A DNA stretch of 64,000 nt from Thraustochytrium sp. TN22 (Eukaryota; Sar; Bigyra; Thraustochytrida; Thraustochytriidae): the NCBI GenBank assembly GCA_013306675.1, contig JABLUY010000054.1, positions 62,001 through 126,000 of the forward strand, written 5' to 3'. Positions within the stretch are counted from its first letter, which is position 1. Every line of letters starts with the position of its first letter. Shown here one piece after another: positions 19,820 to 29,143 of this stretch. Under the pieces are notes generated by a model. The model was given only the letters and a program-made list of their open reading frames with translations, searched no databases and was not told the origin of the DNA. The translations under genes were made by a program, and so were the position numbers.

Positions 19820-21411
19820 ATCTTTGATCAGACATGTCCGATGCTCGAGGATACCAGCTGCGTCGACGAACCTCGCGATGTGATCTTCGTGGTGGAAAAC
19901 TCTGGCGCCATGAACGACACCCATCTTGCGCAGGCCCAGGAGTTCGTCCTGGACTTCGCAAGTCGCTGGTCCTGGGCTAGAAACCAGGCTCACTTCGCCT
20001 ATGTCCAATATTCTACCGCCGTGCACTGCGTGATTCCCCTCGTTGACGCGAGAGGCGACCCGGCGGTGGCCACCCTCGAGGATCTGCGGGGCATGCTGGA
20101 GCCCTGCATACGTCCTCGACAGGATGTCAATCTTCCTGCGGCTCTCGATGCAGCCTACGACCTGCTCGTACAAGCGCGCGCGGCCGACGGGGTCGGCACT
20201 CCGCGAGACGCGCTCGTGCTTCATGTTGGCAGCGACCAGCCGTTCCTGGATCTCGACCACGGCGGCAAGCTCCCGACGCCGGACTGCAAACGCTTGCTCA
20301 GAAAGGTGAAACACGAGCACAAGGGACCTGAGAAATGCACACGCAAGATGGTAAATCGGTTTCGAGTTCTCGACGCGGTAACCTATGCCTCCGTTCGCGT
20401 TTCTCAGGACCATGACGGCGTCGCGGGGAGCAGCAAAAAGGATCTCTACGCGCGACTGCGGCCTGAAGTTTAACTCTACACTTGCGAGGACTACGATCGC
20501 CTCTGGGCCGTGGTCAACGAGCTCGCCGACGGTGCATGCGCTCAGCCCACCAAATTTACAACGAGCGAACGCTCTGTGACAGAAAAAGAGACCATGCAGC
20601 TGGTACCGCGTTTCCAACCGAGAACCCGACTGCCGTTCCGACGATGCTGCCCACGGTGTTTCCGACGATGGTGCCGACCCACTTTCCGACGATGCTACCC
20701 TCGAGGTCTCCAACGATGCTACCCACCGACTTCGCGACGCTGGTGCCAACGGTCTTCCCATCGATGCTGCCCACAAACTTTCCGACAATGCTGCCCACGA
20801 ACTCTCCGACCATGCAGCCTACAGACTTCCCAACGATGCTTCCTACGCGCTTTCCAACGTCGCTACCCACGGACTTTCCAACAATGCTGCCCACGGAGCT
20901 GCCCACAGGGTTTCCATCCAGGTCTCCCACAAAGTCCCCGACTGCTTACCCGACCAAGCTTCCAACGAGACACCCTACGAAATTGCCCACGAGTGCTCCC
21001 ACGACGCGGCCCACCAAGGCACCAACCGCGCATCCGACAACGTCTCCAACCGCGCCTCCAACCTTTCCCGACCCGTGCAGCAATCTGATCCAGCAGGCTT
21101 CAAAGGTTGACTTCCCCAAGTCGGCATCTGTGTGGGTCGACGCCGCATCAGGAGTTGGCGGGGATGGGACGAGCCTCTTCCGGTCGAAGGCGCCGGTCTG
21201 TCGCAGCTTTTGCGATGCAGATGACAGCTGCGACGCTTGGATTCTGGACGCCGCTGATTTACAGGACCCTTTCTACACGGTCAGCACCTGGTATTGCTAT
21301 ACGCTTACTCTCGCCGAGCCCTTTGCGATGGTGAGGACGTCACGAGTGGTCGCCCGAGACTATACAGGCTGGGAAATCAAGGGGTGTCCTCAGCAGGTCA
21401 ACCTGCCATAG
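19820..21411 (+). pseudogene. Decayed partial tandem copy of the vWA/PT-stalk gene
   Basis: From about 19820 the sequence matches the second vWA-like domain of the upstream gene (IFDQTCP, VFVVENSGAMN, FASRWSW, YVQYST, SDQPFLDLDHGG). The signal peptide and first vWA domain are missing, and no credible ATG precedes the match. The frame meets TAA at 20471 exactly where the parent reads on, then continues as homologous CEDY and VVNELADG, and the PT stalk that follows (from about 20615) is in a different frame. The stalk is long and open (PTMLPT, PTDFPT units). It ends in a ~110-residue domain with six Cys (CSN, C-x3-C-x5-C, C, C) that resembles a PAN/Apple fold and is absent from the parent. The simplest reading is a broken tandem duplicate. 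A spliced gene using short introns is less likely. Confidence 0.65.
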
Positions 21412-21548
21412 CCAGCTAGCTAGCTAGCTGCTCAAGAGCCTTTTTAATTTGGCGATGGAGGCGTTCGGCCAGTGCGCCTGGTGCGGCGAGGCGCGTCGAA
21501 ACTAGCAGCCTCGTAGCTTCACAAAAGGAGTAAACGATTATCCAAAGT

Positions 21549-23483
21549 CTACCTGGTCAAGCGGGAAAGCTCCTCCTCCTCGTGGCAAAACTGCTCTAGC
21601 AGATCGAGGCGCTGAGACGCCCAGTCGCGGCAGAGGCGGCGCTCGGCCTCGAGGCCTTGCTCGAGCTGGGCCGCACGAGATACCTCTGCGAGCAGGCGCT
21701 GATGCGTCTGCTCCAGCTTGGCATGGGCCTCGGCAAGGCGCTTTTCGAGACTTTCGCGCTGCGCGTGCGCGCGGTCGAGCGCGTCGCGTGCGTTGGTGAG
21801 CTCGCGGTCGCGGAGGGAAAGCTCCTGGCGAAGGTCGGTGGAGTCCGCGGTACGGGCGTCGCGCGCGCGCTCAAGGTCGGCAAGCTTCGCGCGCGCGTCG
21901 TCGAGCTCGCGCTGCTTGCGCAGCACACGCTGGTCTGAGTCCTTGAGACGCTCGGAGAGGTCCTTGACGACGCTGGCGTGCTTGCGCTCGGACTCGTGTA
22001 GCTGCTTGCGCAGCACGACGGTATTCTCCTCCAGCTCCTCGATGGTGTTGGCCAAAAGTGTGGCGCGCTGCTCGGCGGTGCTGAGCGCCGCAACGGTGTC
22101 GGCGAGCGTCGTGCCGTGCGACTCGGCGCGCTCTTCAAACTCGGTCTGGCGCTTGTAGAGCAGGTCGCGGTCGGCGCGCACCGACTCGAGGTCGCGCTGC
22201 GCCGCCGCGAAGCGATCCTCCTCAGAGGAACGCTGGTCCTCGAGCGCTATGCGGGCCTCGTCGAGCTGTTGCGTGAGGGCGTTCACCTGGGTCTGCAGCT
22301 CGCGCACGCGCAGCTCCTCGCTCTGAGCGCGGTCGTGCTCGCTGCGCAGCTCCTCGCGCAGAAGTTCCAGGTCGCGCGCAGCCACTGCGCGCTCGAGCTC
22401 ACGGGCCTGCTTCTCCTGGTCCAGAGACTCGTGCAAAAAGGCCTCCGAGGCGCGCGCCGCGTCGCGCGCGCGGGCCATCTCCGCGTCGCGCTCCTCGAGC
22501 CGCATCTCGAGGATGCGCACGCGCTCTTCGGCGACCTCGAGATCGCCGTACAGCCGGCTCTGTGTGTCTACAGTCTCCTGTGCGGCAGCCAGCGAGCTAC
22601 GCAGCTGCTGGCTCTGGCGCGTGAGCTCCTGAATACGGGCGTCCTTCTTGCCGCTTTCCGTCTTGAGCCGCTCGATCGCCAGCCGCTGCGCGCGCAGCTT
22701 CTCCAGGGACGCCTGGATCCGGCTCACGTCACTCCCGCGCAGTGACGGCCCGCCGGCTGTGCTCAGCGCAGGCCCTGCGGTGCCCGGGCGGCGCTCGCCA
22801 AAGGCCGGCGGTACCGAGGCGGGCGCCTTGAGCGCTGACATGGGCAGCACTGGGCCGCCGCCGGGCGTTCCGGGTGCCGAGGCGCGCCGTCGCCCGCCGC
22901 CGGGCGCTGTCTTGGGCGTCGCGTAGGCAGCGCGGTTCTCCTGCACGGGTGTCATGGGCGCCAATTCGGCCTGGCGCTCGCGGTCATACTCCGCGAAGCT
23001 AAAGCGCGGCGGCGTGACCTCCTGCGGGTTGGTCTGCGCCATGGCGCGCAGCGCCGGGGACGGCGCGCCGCCGTTGACGAGACCATGCTGCTGCTGTGGC
23101 CGCCGTGCGCCCGAGGCCGACGAGAGCTCCGGGCTGCGCGAGTGGTCCGTCTCCCGGAGGCCGTCCAGGGAATCCGAGACCAGGAGCACGTACGGCTTAT
23201 CGGTAAGTTTGAGCCGCCCCAGCTCGCGCTGCACCATGCCGACCGGCATCTTCACGAACGAGAGTCGCGCGCGCCCCAGCACGGCGCCCACCAGGAAGAC
23301 GCCCGGCCGCAGCGCCTGGCTCTGCACCGCTTCACTGCCGCCATGCACCTCTGTGACGCGCGTGCACGCCTCGTCCGCCTCGCGCCGCACCTGCACGGTC
23401 ACGCGCTCGTCCACCACCACCTCGCGCACCGCCGCGCCGCCGCCCTTGCCCGCGCGGGCCGGCGTCGCCGGCAGCGTCGCCAT
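21549..23483 (-). CDS. Coiled-coil protein, ~644 residues, unknown function
   Basis: The start is placed at ATG 23483 (MATLPATPARAG; good +4 G). An in-frame ATG at 23741 would add 86 Arg/Ala-rich residues that look like translated leader. An N-terminal globular segment (about residues 18-110: VREVVVDERVTVQV through KPYVLLVSDS) has alternating beta-type hydrophobicity and a MVQRELGRLKL helix. A Pro/Gly-rich linker follows to about 255. A long, regular coiled coil then runs from about 260 to the end, with heptads rich in Glu, Arg, Leu and Ala. No enzyme motif is present. A centrosomal, basal-body, Golgi or cortical scaffold is possible, but this is inference from the coiled coil alone. It is divergently arranged with the RCC1 gene. 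Confidence 0.7.
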   Translation of the reverse strand: MATLPATPARAGKGGGAAVREVVVDERVTVQVRREADEACTRVTEVHGGSEAVQSQALRPGVFLVGAVLGRARLSFVKMPVGMVQRELGRLKLTDKPYVLLVSDSLDGLRETDHSRSPELSSASGARRPQQQHGLVNGGAPSPALRAMAQTNPQEVTPPRFSFAEYDRERQAELAPMTPVQENRAAYATPKTAPGGGRRRASAPGTPGGGPVLPMSALKAPASVPPAFGERRPGTAGPALSTAGGPSLRGSDVSRIQASLEKLRAQRLAIERLKTESGKKDARIQELTRQSQQLRSSLAAAQETVDTQSRLYGDLEVAEERVRILEMRLEERDAEMARARDAARASEAFLHESLDQEKQARELERAVAARDLELLREELRSEHDRAQSEELRVRELQTQVNALTQQLDEARIALEDQRSSEEDRFAAAQRDLESVRADRDLLYKRQTEFEERAESHGTTLADTVAALSTAEQRATLLANTIEELEENTVVLRKQLHESERKHASVVKDLSERLKDSDQRVLRKQRELDDARAKLADLERARDARTADSTDLRQELSLRDRELTNARDALDRAHAQRESLEKRLAEAHAKLEQTHQRLLAEVSRAAQLEQGLEAERRLCRDWASQRLDLLEQFCHEEEELSRLTR

Positions 23484-24302
23484 GCCGCGCGCGCTCAGGC
23501 TCGCCCGCTCGTACGTGGCAAACGGCTCGAGCTCCAGCCGCGGCGGCCTGCCGCCCGCCGCTCTGCGCTGCGCTGCGCCGCGCCGCGCCGCGCTGCGCGG
23601 CGCCCGCCGCCCGCGCCGCCGCCGCCACCGCGCCGCCACCGCCGCCGCCGCCGCCGCGAAGCCGCTCTGCCCGCGCCGCGCGCGCGCGCGCGCCCGCAAC
23701 GAGGGCCTGTCCTGCCCTGCCACTGCATATTCAAATTTCATTGCATCTTCGGCCTCGGCCTCGGCCTCGCGCGCGGCGGCCGCGGCGCGGCGCGGGCCGC
23801 GGCGCGGGCGTCAGCTCCGCGTCGCCGGGCCTGCGCAGTGCCCGGTCGCGCGGCGGCTGTCCTCGCGCTGGAGGAGCCCGCTCTCGGGCCCGCTCTCGAG
23901 CGCGCTCTTGAGCGCGCTCTTGAGCGCGCTCCTGAGCTCGCGCAGGCGCCCTGCCCTTGCCTGCGCGCGCGCTGGAGGCGGGCGGGCCTCGACGACCTGG
24001 AGCTGGAGAGGAGGACGCGGGAGGGCGGCGACGGCGCGGAGGGCAGCGCCGCGCCGCGCGGCCGGAGCTGTCGGCGCTGCGGAGACGCGGGCGGCGAGCC
24101 GAGCGAAGCCCCCTGACGCGGCGGGAAAGGGGACCCTTGCTCCCTGGACGGCGAGGAAAAAAAAAAAGCGGCGCTGTCCAACGGGTTTCTGCGCTCTCGG
24201 CCTCGTACCACTGCTGCAGCATGTGCCTGCAAGTGGACATGGCCTTGGGCGTCGCGGAGGGCGTCGCGAGCGCGGGCAGCCGGGCGGCGAGCGCGCCCGG
24301 CC
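23484..24302. other. Divergent promoter region
   Basis: 819 bp between divergent starts (coiled-coil gene at 23483 and RCC1 fusion at 24303). Most is very GC-rich, but a short AT-rich island lies at about 23725-23746 and could mark a core promoter. Repeated GAGCGCGCTCTT units occur at about 23890-23935. No gene supported. Confidence 0.4.
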
Positions 24303-26330
24303 ATGGCCGCGGAGTCGGTGCTGGCGGACTTTCCGCTGGTGGCTTGCGGGAGCAACGCGCAGGGCCTCCTGGGCCAGGGCGAGGGCGTGGCCGGGCGGAC
24401 TAGCGTGCCCGAGGCCGAGGCGCTGCGCAGCTTCGGCAAGGACTTCCGCGTGGGCAGCGTGGCGTGCGCGCGGGGTATCTGCTTCGTGAGCAACCAAGCA
24501 AATGGGGAGCTCTTCGCGTGCGCGTGCGGAGATGGTGCGCGAGAGGCCAACTTCGAGCGTGTCGACGTGGACGGCCTCTTCGTGCTTGCGGCCGCATGCA
24601 CCGTGTCCACGCGCTTTCTGCTGACGGGCAAGCGTCAGCTGTACTCGTGGGGTGAGGACCGCTACGGGCTGCTGGGGCGAGAGCAGCGAGGCGACGCGCA
24701 CAAGCCACGGCTCGTGCGAGCAGTGTCCAGCTTTCGCATGCAGGAGGTGGCCACGGGCCGCTTCCATGCGCTGGCGCTAAGCAATGCCGGCATTGTCTTC
24801 GCGTGGGGGCGTAATAACGCGGGTCAGCTCGGGCTTGGCGACCGCCGTGACCGCAGCGAGCCGTGTAGTATCGACGCGCTCGAGGGCTGCCGCGTCGTGT
24901 CGGTGGCCGCGGGCCCGGAGACCAGCGCAGCATGCGGCGACACCAAGTCAGGCCGCCTCATGGGCAAGCACGTCAACGCCAAGACCGAGAAGCGCCTGCT
25001 CTTCACCTGGGGCCGCGCGGACGATTTGCGACTCGGCCACTCCCGACGGGATGGCGACTTTTACGACCTCGACGACGAAGAGGACGACGCCAGGGGCAGC
25101 AAGGAGGCCAAGGCCGCGGAGGCCAAGACTGCGGTGGCAGAAAGCATCCCGGGCAAGTCGCGGCCGTACTTTGTGCCGGCGGTAGCGGCCATGCGCGAGC
25201 TGCCTGAGCGCGCTGCGCTGGGCGAGGCGCACGGCATCTGTATGTTAAGCTCCGGCCAGTGTGTTGCGTGGGGCAAGAACCAGTATGGCCAGCTCGGTCT
25301 CGCGCACATGTACGACGAGGAGGAGCCCTGCCTGATTGAGGCGCTGTCCAATATCATCGACATTGACACCGGGCCACATCATAGCGTGTTTCTGAGCTCG
25401 CCTGGGATCGTCTTTGCCACCGGATACAATCACTACGGTGAGCTGGGCTTGGGCGACACGCAGCTGCGGCTCAAGCCGGAGCCCATGATGCACCTGGTTC
25501 GCGAGGGCGTCCGGCCGCAGGCAATCCGCTGCGGGCCGTACGTGACGTACGCGTGGCTGCGCGTCGCAGAGGCGGACGCCGCGCTCTGCTTTCTGGAGGA
25601 TCTACGTCAACGCGAGTGCCAGCTCACCGGCAGCGACCCGCGGGCCCCGGACTGCGTGGAGCGGTGCGCGGCCTCGGACGGCTTCGCATACCTGGCGCTG
25701 GCCGGGCCGGCGCAATCCAAGGGCTCCTACACGTGGCAGGTGCGCGTGGACAAGCTCGCTGCGGACGGTGTGCTGGGCATTGGCATCGGCAGCGCCGCAT
25801 CCTCGGACCCCTTCATTTTTGACGCCTTTGATCAGGGCCTCTCGTGGCTCTACATGAGCAACGGCGAGCGCATGCACGACGGCGCGCTCGACGACTACGC
25901 CGAGGCCTTTTACGAGCGCGACGTGATTAGCGTCCACCTGGACATGGACCTCGGCACGTTGCGCTTCTCGCGTCGCGGCAAGGACCTTGGGCTGGCGTAC
26001 TACGTTTCGAGCACCGACCCGCTCCTGCTCTGCGTCTCGTTGCCGTCGGAGGGCGACAAAGTGACGCTGCTTGAGCCTGAGGACGACGAGGTTTCCGCGC
26101 TGCAGGACCCCGGCACGCTAATATGCTACAATGATGAGGGCCTGCAGAGGACGACTGGTATTGAGGTCTTTTACCGCTGTGGGCCGTGCGAGCTGCTGCT
26201 GTGCCGTGCCTGCGTGCGCCAGTGCGCGCACCGCTCGCATCGATGCGAGCTGTATGTGAACCAGCGCTCCGCGACGCAACACTGCGAGTGCGACCCAGTA
26301 CACTGCCAGGCCAAGCGGCTCGACGTTTGA
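24303..26330 (+). CDS. RCC1-repeat protein fused to SPRY-like and UBR-box-like domains
   Basis: 675 residues from ATG 24303 (context GGCCATGG). The N-terminal ~430 residues hold RCC1-type beta-propeller blades, seen as repeated YSWGEDRYGLLG, FAWGRNNAGQLGLGD, VAWGKNQYGQLG and FATGYNHYGELGLGD. An acidic linker (DLDDEEDD) interrupts the propeller. Residues about 455-600 look like a SPRY/B30.2 fold (SYTWQVRVDKL, GVLGIGIGS, LSWLYMSNGERMHDG). The last ~60 residues are Cys/His-rich (FYRCGPCELLLCRACVRQC, then HRSHRCEL and HCECDPVHC), resembling the C-terminal part of a UBR-box zinc finger. RCC1 plus SPRY plus zinc-finger layouts suggest a ubiquitin-ligase-type scaffold (compare the HERC and MYCBP2 groups), but no HECT or RING domain is present. 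Confidence 0.8.
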   Translation: MAAESVLADFPLVACGSNAQGLLGQGEGVAGRTSVPEAEALRSFGKDFRVGSVACARGICFVSNQANGELFACACGDGAREANFERVDVDGLFVLAAACTVSTRFLLTGKRQLYSWGEDRYGLLGREQRGDAHKPRLVRAVSSFRMQEVATGRFHALALSNAGIVFAWGRNNAGQLGLGDRRDRSEPCSIDALEGCRVVSVAAGPETSAACGDTKSGRLMGKHVNAKTEKRLLFTWGRADDLRLGHSRRDGDFYDLDDEEDDARGSKEAKAAEAKTAVAESIPGKSRPYFVPAVAAMRELPERAALGEAHGICMLSSGQCVAWGKNQYGQLGLAHMYDEEEPCLIEALSNIIDIDTGPHHSVFLSSPGIVFATGYNHYGELGLGDTQLRLKPEPMMHLVREGVRPQAIRCGPYVTYAWLRVAEADAALCFLEDLRQRECQLTGSDPRAPDCVERCAASDGFAYLALAGPAQSKGSYTWQVRVDKLAADGVLGIGIGSAASSDPFIFDAFDQGLSWLYMSNGERMHDGALDDYAEAFYERDVISVHLDMDLGTLRFSRRGKDLGLAYYVSSTDPLLLCVSLPSEGDKVTLLEPEDDEVSALQDPGTLICYNDEGLQRTTGIEVFYRCGPCELLLCRACVRQCAHRSHRCELYVNQRSATQHCECDPVHCQAKRLDV

Positions 26331-26523
26331 CCGGCCTCGAAGTGTCGTGTCTGTACATGGTTTGCCTGCTGCAGCTGTCTTGTTTCTCACCAGATTGTGT
26401 AAGCCCAGTGGCTCGCGTAAGCCGAAGGCCGCAATGGTTGCAAGGATCTGGCCTCAGCTGCCAGTGACCAAAAAGAAAAAAAAAAGTCGAAAGCTGCTCC
26501 ATCAGGTCATCTGAATCAAACGA

Positions 26524-27501
26524 TCAGGTCATCTGGATCATACCCTCATCCTCCTTGTCGTCGCGGGCCGCGAGGCGGTCTGACTCGGTGCGATCCAAAG
26601 TACCAGTCTGGTACTCGTCATCGGCGAGCTTTGGGTTGCGGCGCGCATCCATCTTCTCGTACTTTTGCTTCTTGCGTGGGCAGAGGCTGCAGAAGCAGGC
26701 AAAGAAGACGCCAATGAGCATGACGAGCGAGACGATGAGGATGGCCACGGCGCCCGGCTTGAGGCTCTCGTTCGAGTATGTGGCCATATTGCGCTGGAAG
26801 ACCTTGGGGTCGCCGCCACCGCAGCCGCCGTCGGCGACCGCGCCCACGAGCGGGATGGACTTGCCGTCCTGCGAGAACTTGAGCGACTTGAGCACGTTGC
26901 AGTAGTCGTCGTCGAACTCCTTCTTCTGGTACTCGTACTCGATCGCATCGTTGTAGCACGTGCAACCACTGTCCGTCTGGCCCAGTAGCGTGCAGGGGCA
27001 CTCGCCCACCTCGTAGGCCATGTCGCCGAAGTTGTCGTTCTCGTAGCAGCACAGGTTGAAGACCACGGACTGAAACGTGTTGACGTCATCCTCGGTCTCG
27101 TCGCTGATGCTCTGCGAGTTGGACTCCTTCGCCGCATCGTCCAGCTTGTCCAGCTCGACAAAGAGGAAGATGGACATGATGAAGCAGCCCATCAGCAGCG
27201 CCGTGGAGAAGATCACGTACAGCAGCAGCGAGCACCTGTTCTGGTACAGCGCACCGAAGAAGCCCAGCAGGCCCACGAAGATGAGCCCAAAGCCGAGCCC
27301 GAGCGGCGTCCAGATCACCGTCGCGCTCACCATGTCACTGAGCCCCTTGTACTGCACGCCCAGCCACGCCGACAGCCCAATCATGACCAGGCCGGCCATG
27401 CACATGAACGTATTCAGCGTCAGCAGGTAGCACTTGCCGCACTTGCGCGCGCCCTCCTCCGGGTCCTTGTCCTCCGCCGGCTTGCTCTTCTTGCCCCCCA
27501 T
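26524..27501 (-). CDS. Tetraspanin-like four-pass membrane protein
   Basis: 325 residues from ATG 27501. Four hydrophobic helices lie at about 25-47, 60-84, 90-116 and 251-273. The loop between helices 3 and 4 is about 130 residues and carries a CC pair (C151-C152, in NLCCYEN) with many more Cys, as in the large extracellular loop of tetraspanins, although the classical CCG is not seen. One N-glycosylation sequon (NES at 244) lies just before helix 4. The cytosolic N-terminus is Lys/Asp-rich, and C21 and C24 near helix 1 could be palmitoylated. The charged C-terminal tail is about 50 residues. Tetraspanins organise membrane microdomains; partners are unknown. The gene is convergent with the RCC1 fusion. 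Confidence 0.8.
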   Translation of the reverse strand: MGGKKSKPAEDKDPEEGARKCGKCYLLTLNTFMCMAGLVMIGLSAWLGVQYKGLSDMVSATVIWTPLGLGFGLIFVGLLGFFGALYQNRCSLLLYVIFSTALLMGCFIMSIFLFVELDKLDDAAKESNSQSISDETEDDVNTFQSVVFNLCCYENDNFGDMAYEVGECPCTLLGQTDSGCTCYNDAIEYEYQKKEFDDDYCNVLKSLKFSQDGKSIPLVGAVADGGCGGGDPKVFQRNMATYSNESLKPGAVAILIVSLVMLIGVFFACFCSLCPRKKQKYEKMDARRNPKLADDEYQTGTLDRTESDRLAARDDKEDEGMIQMT

Positions 27502-28040
27502 GGCGGCGCCCTGCGCGCTGCGCTGCCCTGCGCTGCGCTTAGCGACGCGACGCGACGCGACGCGACGACGCGCGAGCGGGCGCCTGCGAAGCGGGAGCGC
27601 GGCGGCGCGGGAGGGGGCTGGCGACGCGGGCGCGCTGGGGGCTCGCGCGGCGGCGCGGGCGAAGCGGAACTGCCGCGCGCTCGGCCTCAGGCGCCTCGCC
27701 TCATCCTCAGGCTGCCATCCTCATCCTCACCGCGCTCGTATCCACCGGCACGCGCCGCGCCCGTGATGCCCACGTCCTGCCGGCGCGCGGGCGGCGCGGG
27801 CGCGCGGGCGGCGCGACGGCCGGCGCGGGCGCGCTGAGCGGCGGGCTGGGCTGGCCTGGGCTGGCCTGGGCTGGCGTGGCGTGGCGTGGCGTGGCGTGGC
27901 ATGGCATGGCATGGCATGGCCTGGCATGGCATGGCCGGAATCGCGGCGCGGCCTCGCGCGCAGACGCGCATCCTCGTTCCGGCGCGGCAGCGCGGCGGCC
28001 GAGGCGCGCGGAGCGAGGCGGCGGCGGCGCGCGGCGCAGG
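27502..28040. other. Divergent promoter region with pentanucleotide repeats
   Basis: The 539 bp between the tetraspanin start and the ligase start holds no supported gene. A GCGAC repeat lies near 27540-27570. The GGCAT/GGCGT array described separately lies about 105-195 bp upstream of the ligase ATG. Confidence 0.45.
27845..27935. repeat. TGGC(A/G/T) pentanucleotide array
   Basis: About 90 bp: GGCTGGCCTG units grade into five GTGGC units and then ATGGC units. It lies in the 5' flank of phosphopantothenate-cysteine ligase. The frame upstream of 28041 reads repeated WHGM-type residues across it, which is why the start is placed at 28041. Confidence 0.9.
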
Positions 28041-29033
28041 ATGGCGCAGCGCGTGAGCGAGGAGGAGCTGGCGGAGCAGGCCGCCACGCTGCAGGCGTAC
28101 TTCGCGGTGCAGGATGAGCCGCGCGGGATGCGGGAGGAGCGCGAGCAGCTGGAGGCCTTCGTGGGCAAGCACCTCGGCGCGGGAAGGCCCATCGCGGTGG
28201 TCACGTCGGGGGGCACGGCGGTGAACCTGGAGAAGAGGGCCGTGAGGTTCATTGACAACTTCTCCACGGGCAAGCGCGGCGCGGCCACGGTGGAGCACTT
28301 CTTGGAAAAGGGCTACGCCGTGGTCATGCTGAGCCGCGACGGCTCGGCCGCGCCCTTCTCGCGCACGCTGCAGGCCGCCACGGGCGCCGGGGGCTTTGAC
28401 CTCAGCCTGATGGACTGCCTGGAGGTCGCAGAGGACGGCTCCGTGCGCGTGCGCTGCGGCGCCGAGGCGGGCGCCGCGGCGCTCGTGCAAGCCGTCAAGG
28501 AGTACCAGCAGTTCAAGAAGGAGGGCCTTCTGCTGCAGGTTACCTTCAAGTACCTGTCGGACTACCTCTTCAAGCTGCGCATGTGTGGCGAGGTCTGCAA
28601 GCCGGCCGGCGCCGCCGCCGTCTTCGTCCTGGCCGCCGCCGTCAGCGACTTCCACATCCCGGCCGAGGAGATGGCTGAGCACAAGATCCAGTCTCGCTCC
28701 GGCCCGCTCACGCTCGAGCTTGCTCAGGTGCCCAAGGCGCTTGGCGTGCTGCGCCACCACTGGGCGCCGGAGGCGTACTTTGTCTCCTTCAAGCTTGAGA
28801 CCGACCACGACATCCTCATCGCCAAAGCGCAGCAGTCGATTGAAAAGTACGACATGCACCTCGTCGTCGCCAACGAGCTGCTCTCGCGCTACCAGCGCGT
28901 CTCGCTTGTCTCGCGCGACGGCGAGCGCATCGTCGCCAAGCGCTCCGAGGCCGAGGAGGTTGAGGTTCCCATGGTCGAGGCGCTCTGCGACGCTCACGCG
29001 AGCTTTCGCGCCGCAGCAGAGGCGACCAGCTGA
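28041..29033 (+). CDS. PPCS: Phosphopantothenate-cysteine ligase, eukaryotic type (coenzyme A synthesis)
   Basis: 330 residues from ATG 28041 (GCAGGATGG). This cytosolic enzyme joins cysteine to 4'-phosphopantothenate, the second step of coenzyme A synthesis; the animal enzyme prefers ATP while bacterial CoaB uses CTP. Diagnostic segments are VTSGGTAVNLE (about residues 54-64), VRFIDNFSTGKRG, the VLAAAVSDFHIP core and AEHKIQS, all close to human PPCS, followed by ALGVLRHHWAP, SFKLETD and VANELLSRY. The length matches the ~310-residue animal enzyme. It stands alone, not fused to the CoaC decarboxylase as in bacterial Dfp. It is convergent with the TPR gene, stops separated by 110 bp. Confidence 0.93.
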   Translation: MAQRVSEEELAEQAATLQAYFAVQDEPRGMREEREQLEAFVGKHLGAGRPIAVVTSGGTAVNLEKRAVRFIDNFSTGKRGAATVEHFLEKGYAVVMLSRDGSAAPFSRTLQAATGAGGFDLSLMDCLEVAEDGSVRVRCGAEAGAAALVQAVKEYQQFKKEGLLLQVTFKYLSDYLFKLRMCGEVCKPAGAAAVFVLAAAVSDFHIPAEEMAEHKIQSRSGPLTLELAQVPKALGVLRHHWAPEAYFVSFKLETDHDILIAKAQQSIEKYDMHLVVANELLSRYQRVSLVSRDGERIVAKRSEAEEVEVPMVEALCDAHASFRAAAEATS

Positions 29034-29143
29034 GTCTACGTAGCAGAGATAACTTAAGTTAGGCCAAAAGATCGAAAGCTTGCACGAGGTCTACTTGACA
29101 GCATCAACGCCGATCTTGGCGTGGTGCTTACCCAGTTTGCTTT

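Noticed and set aside
27687-28997. 436-codon frame antisense to the PPCS gene
   Set aside because: A shadow of a confidently identified enzyme, extended across simple repeats.
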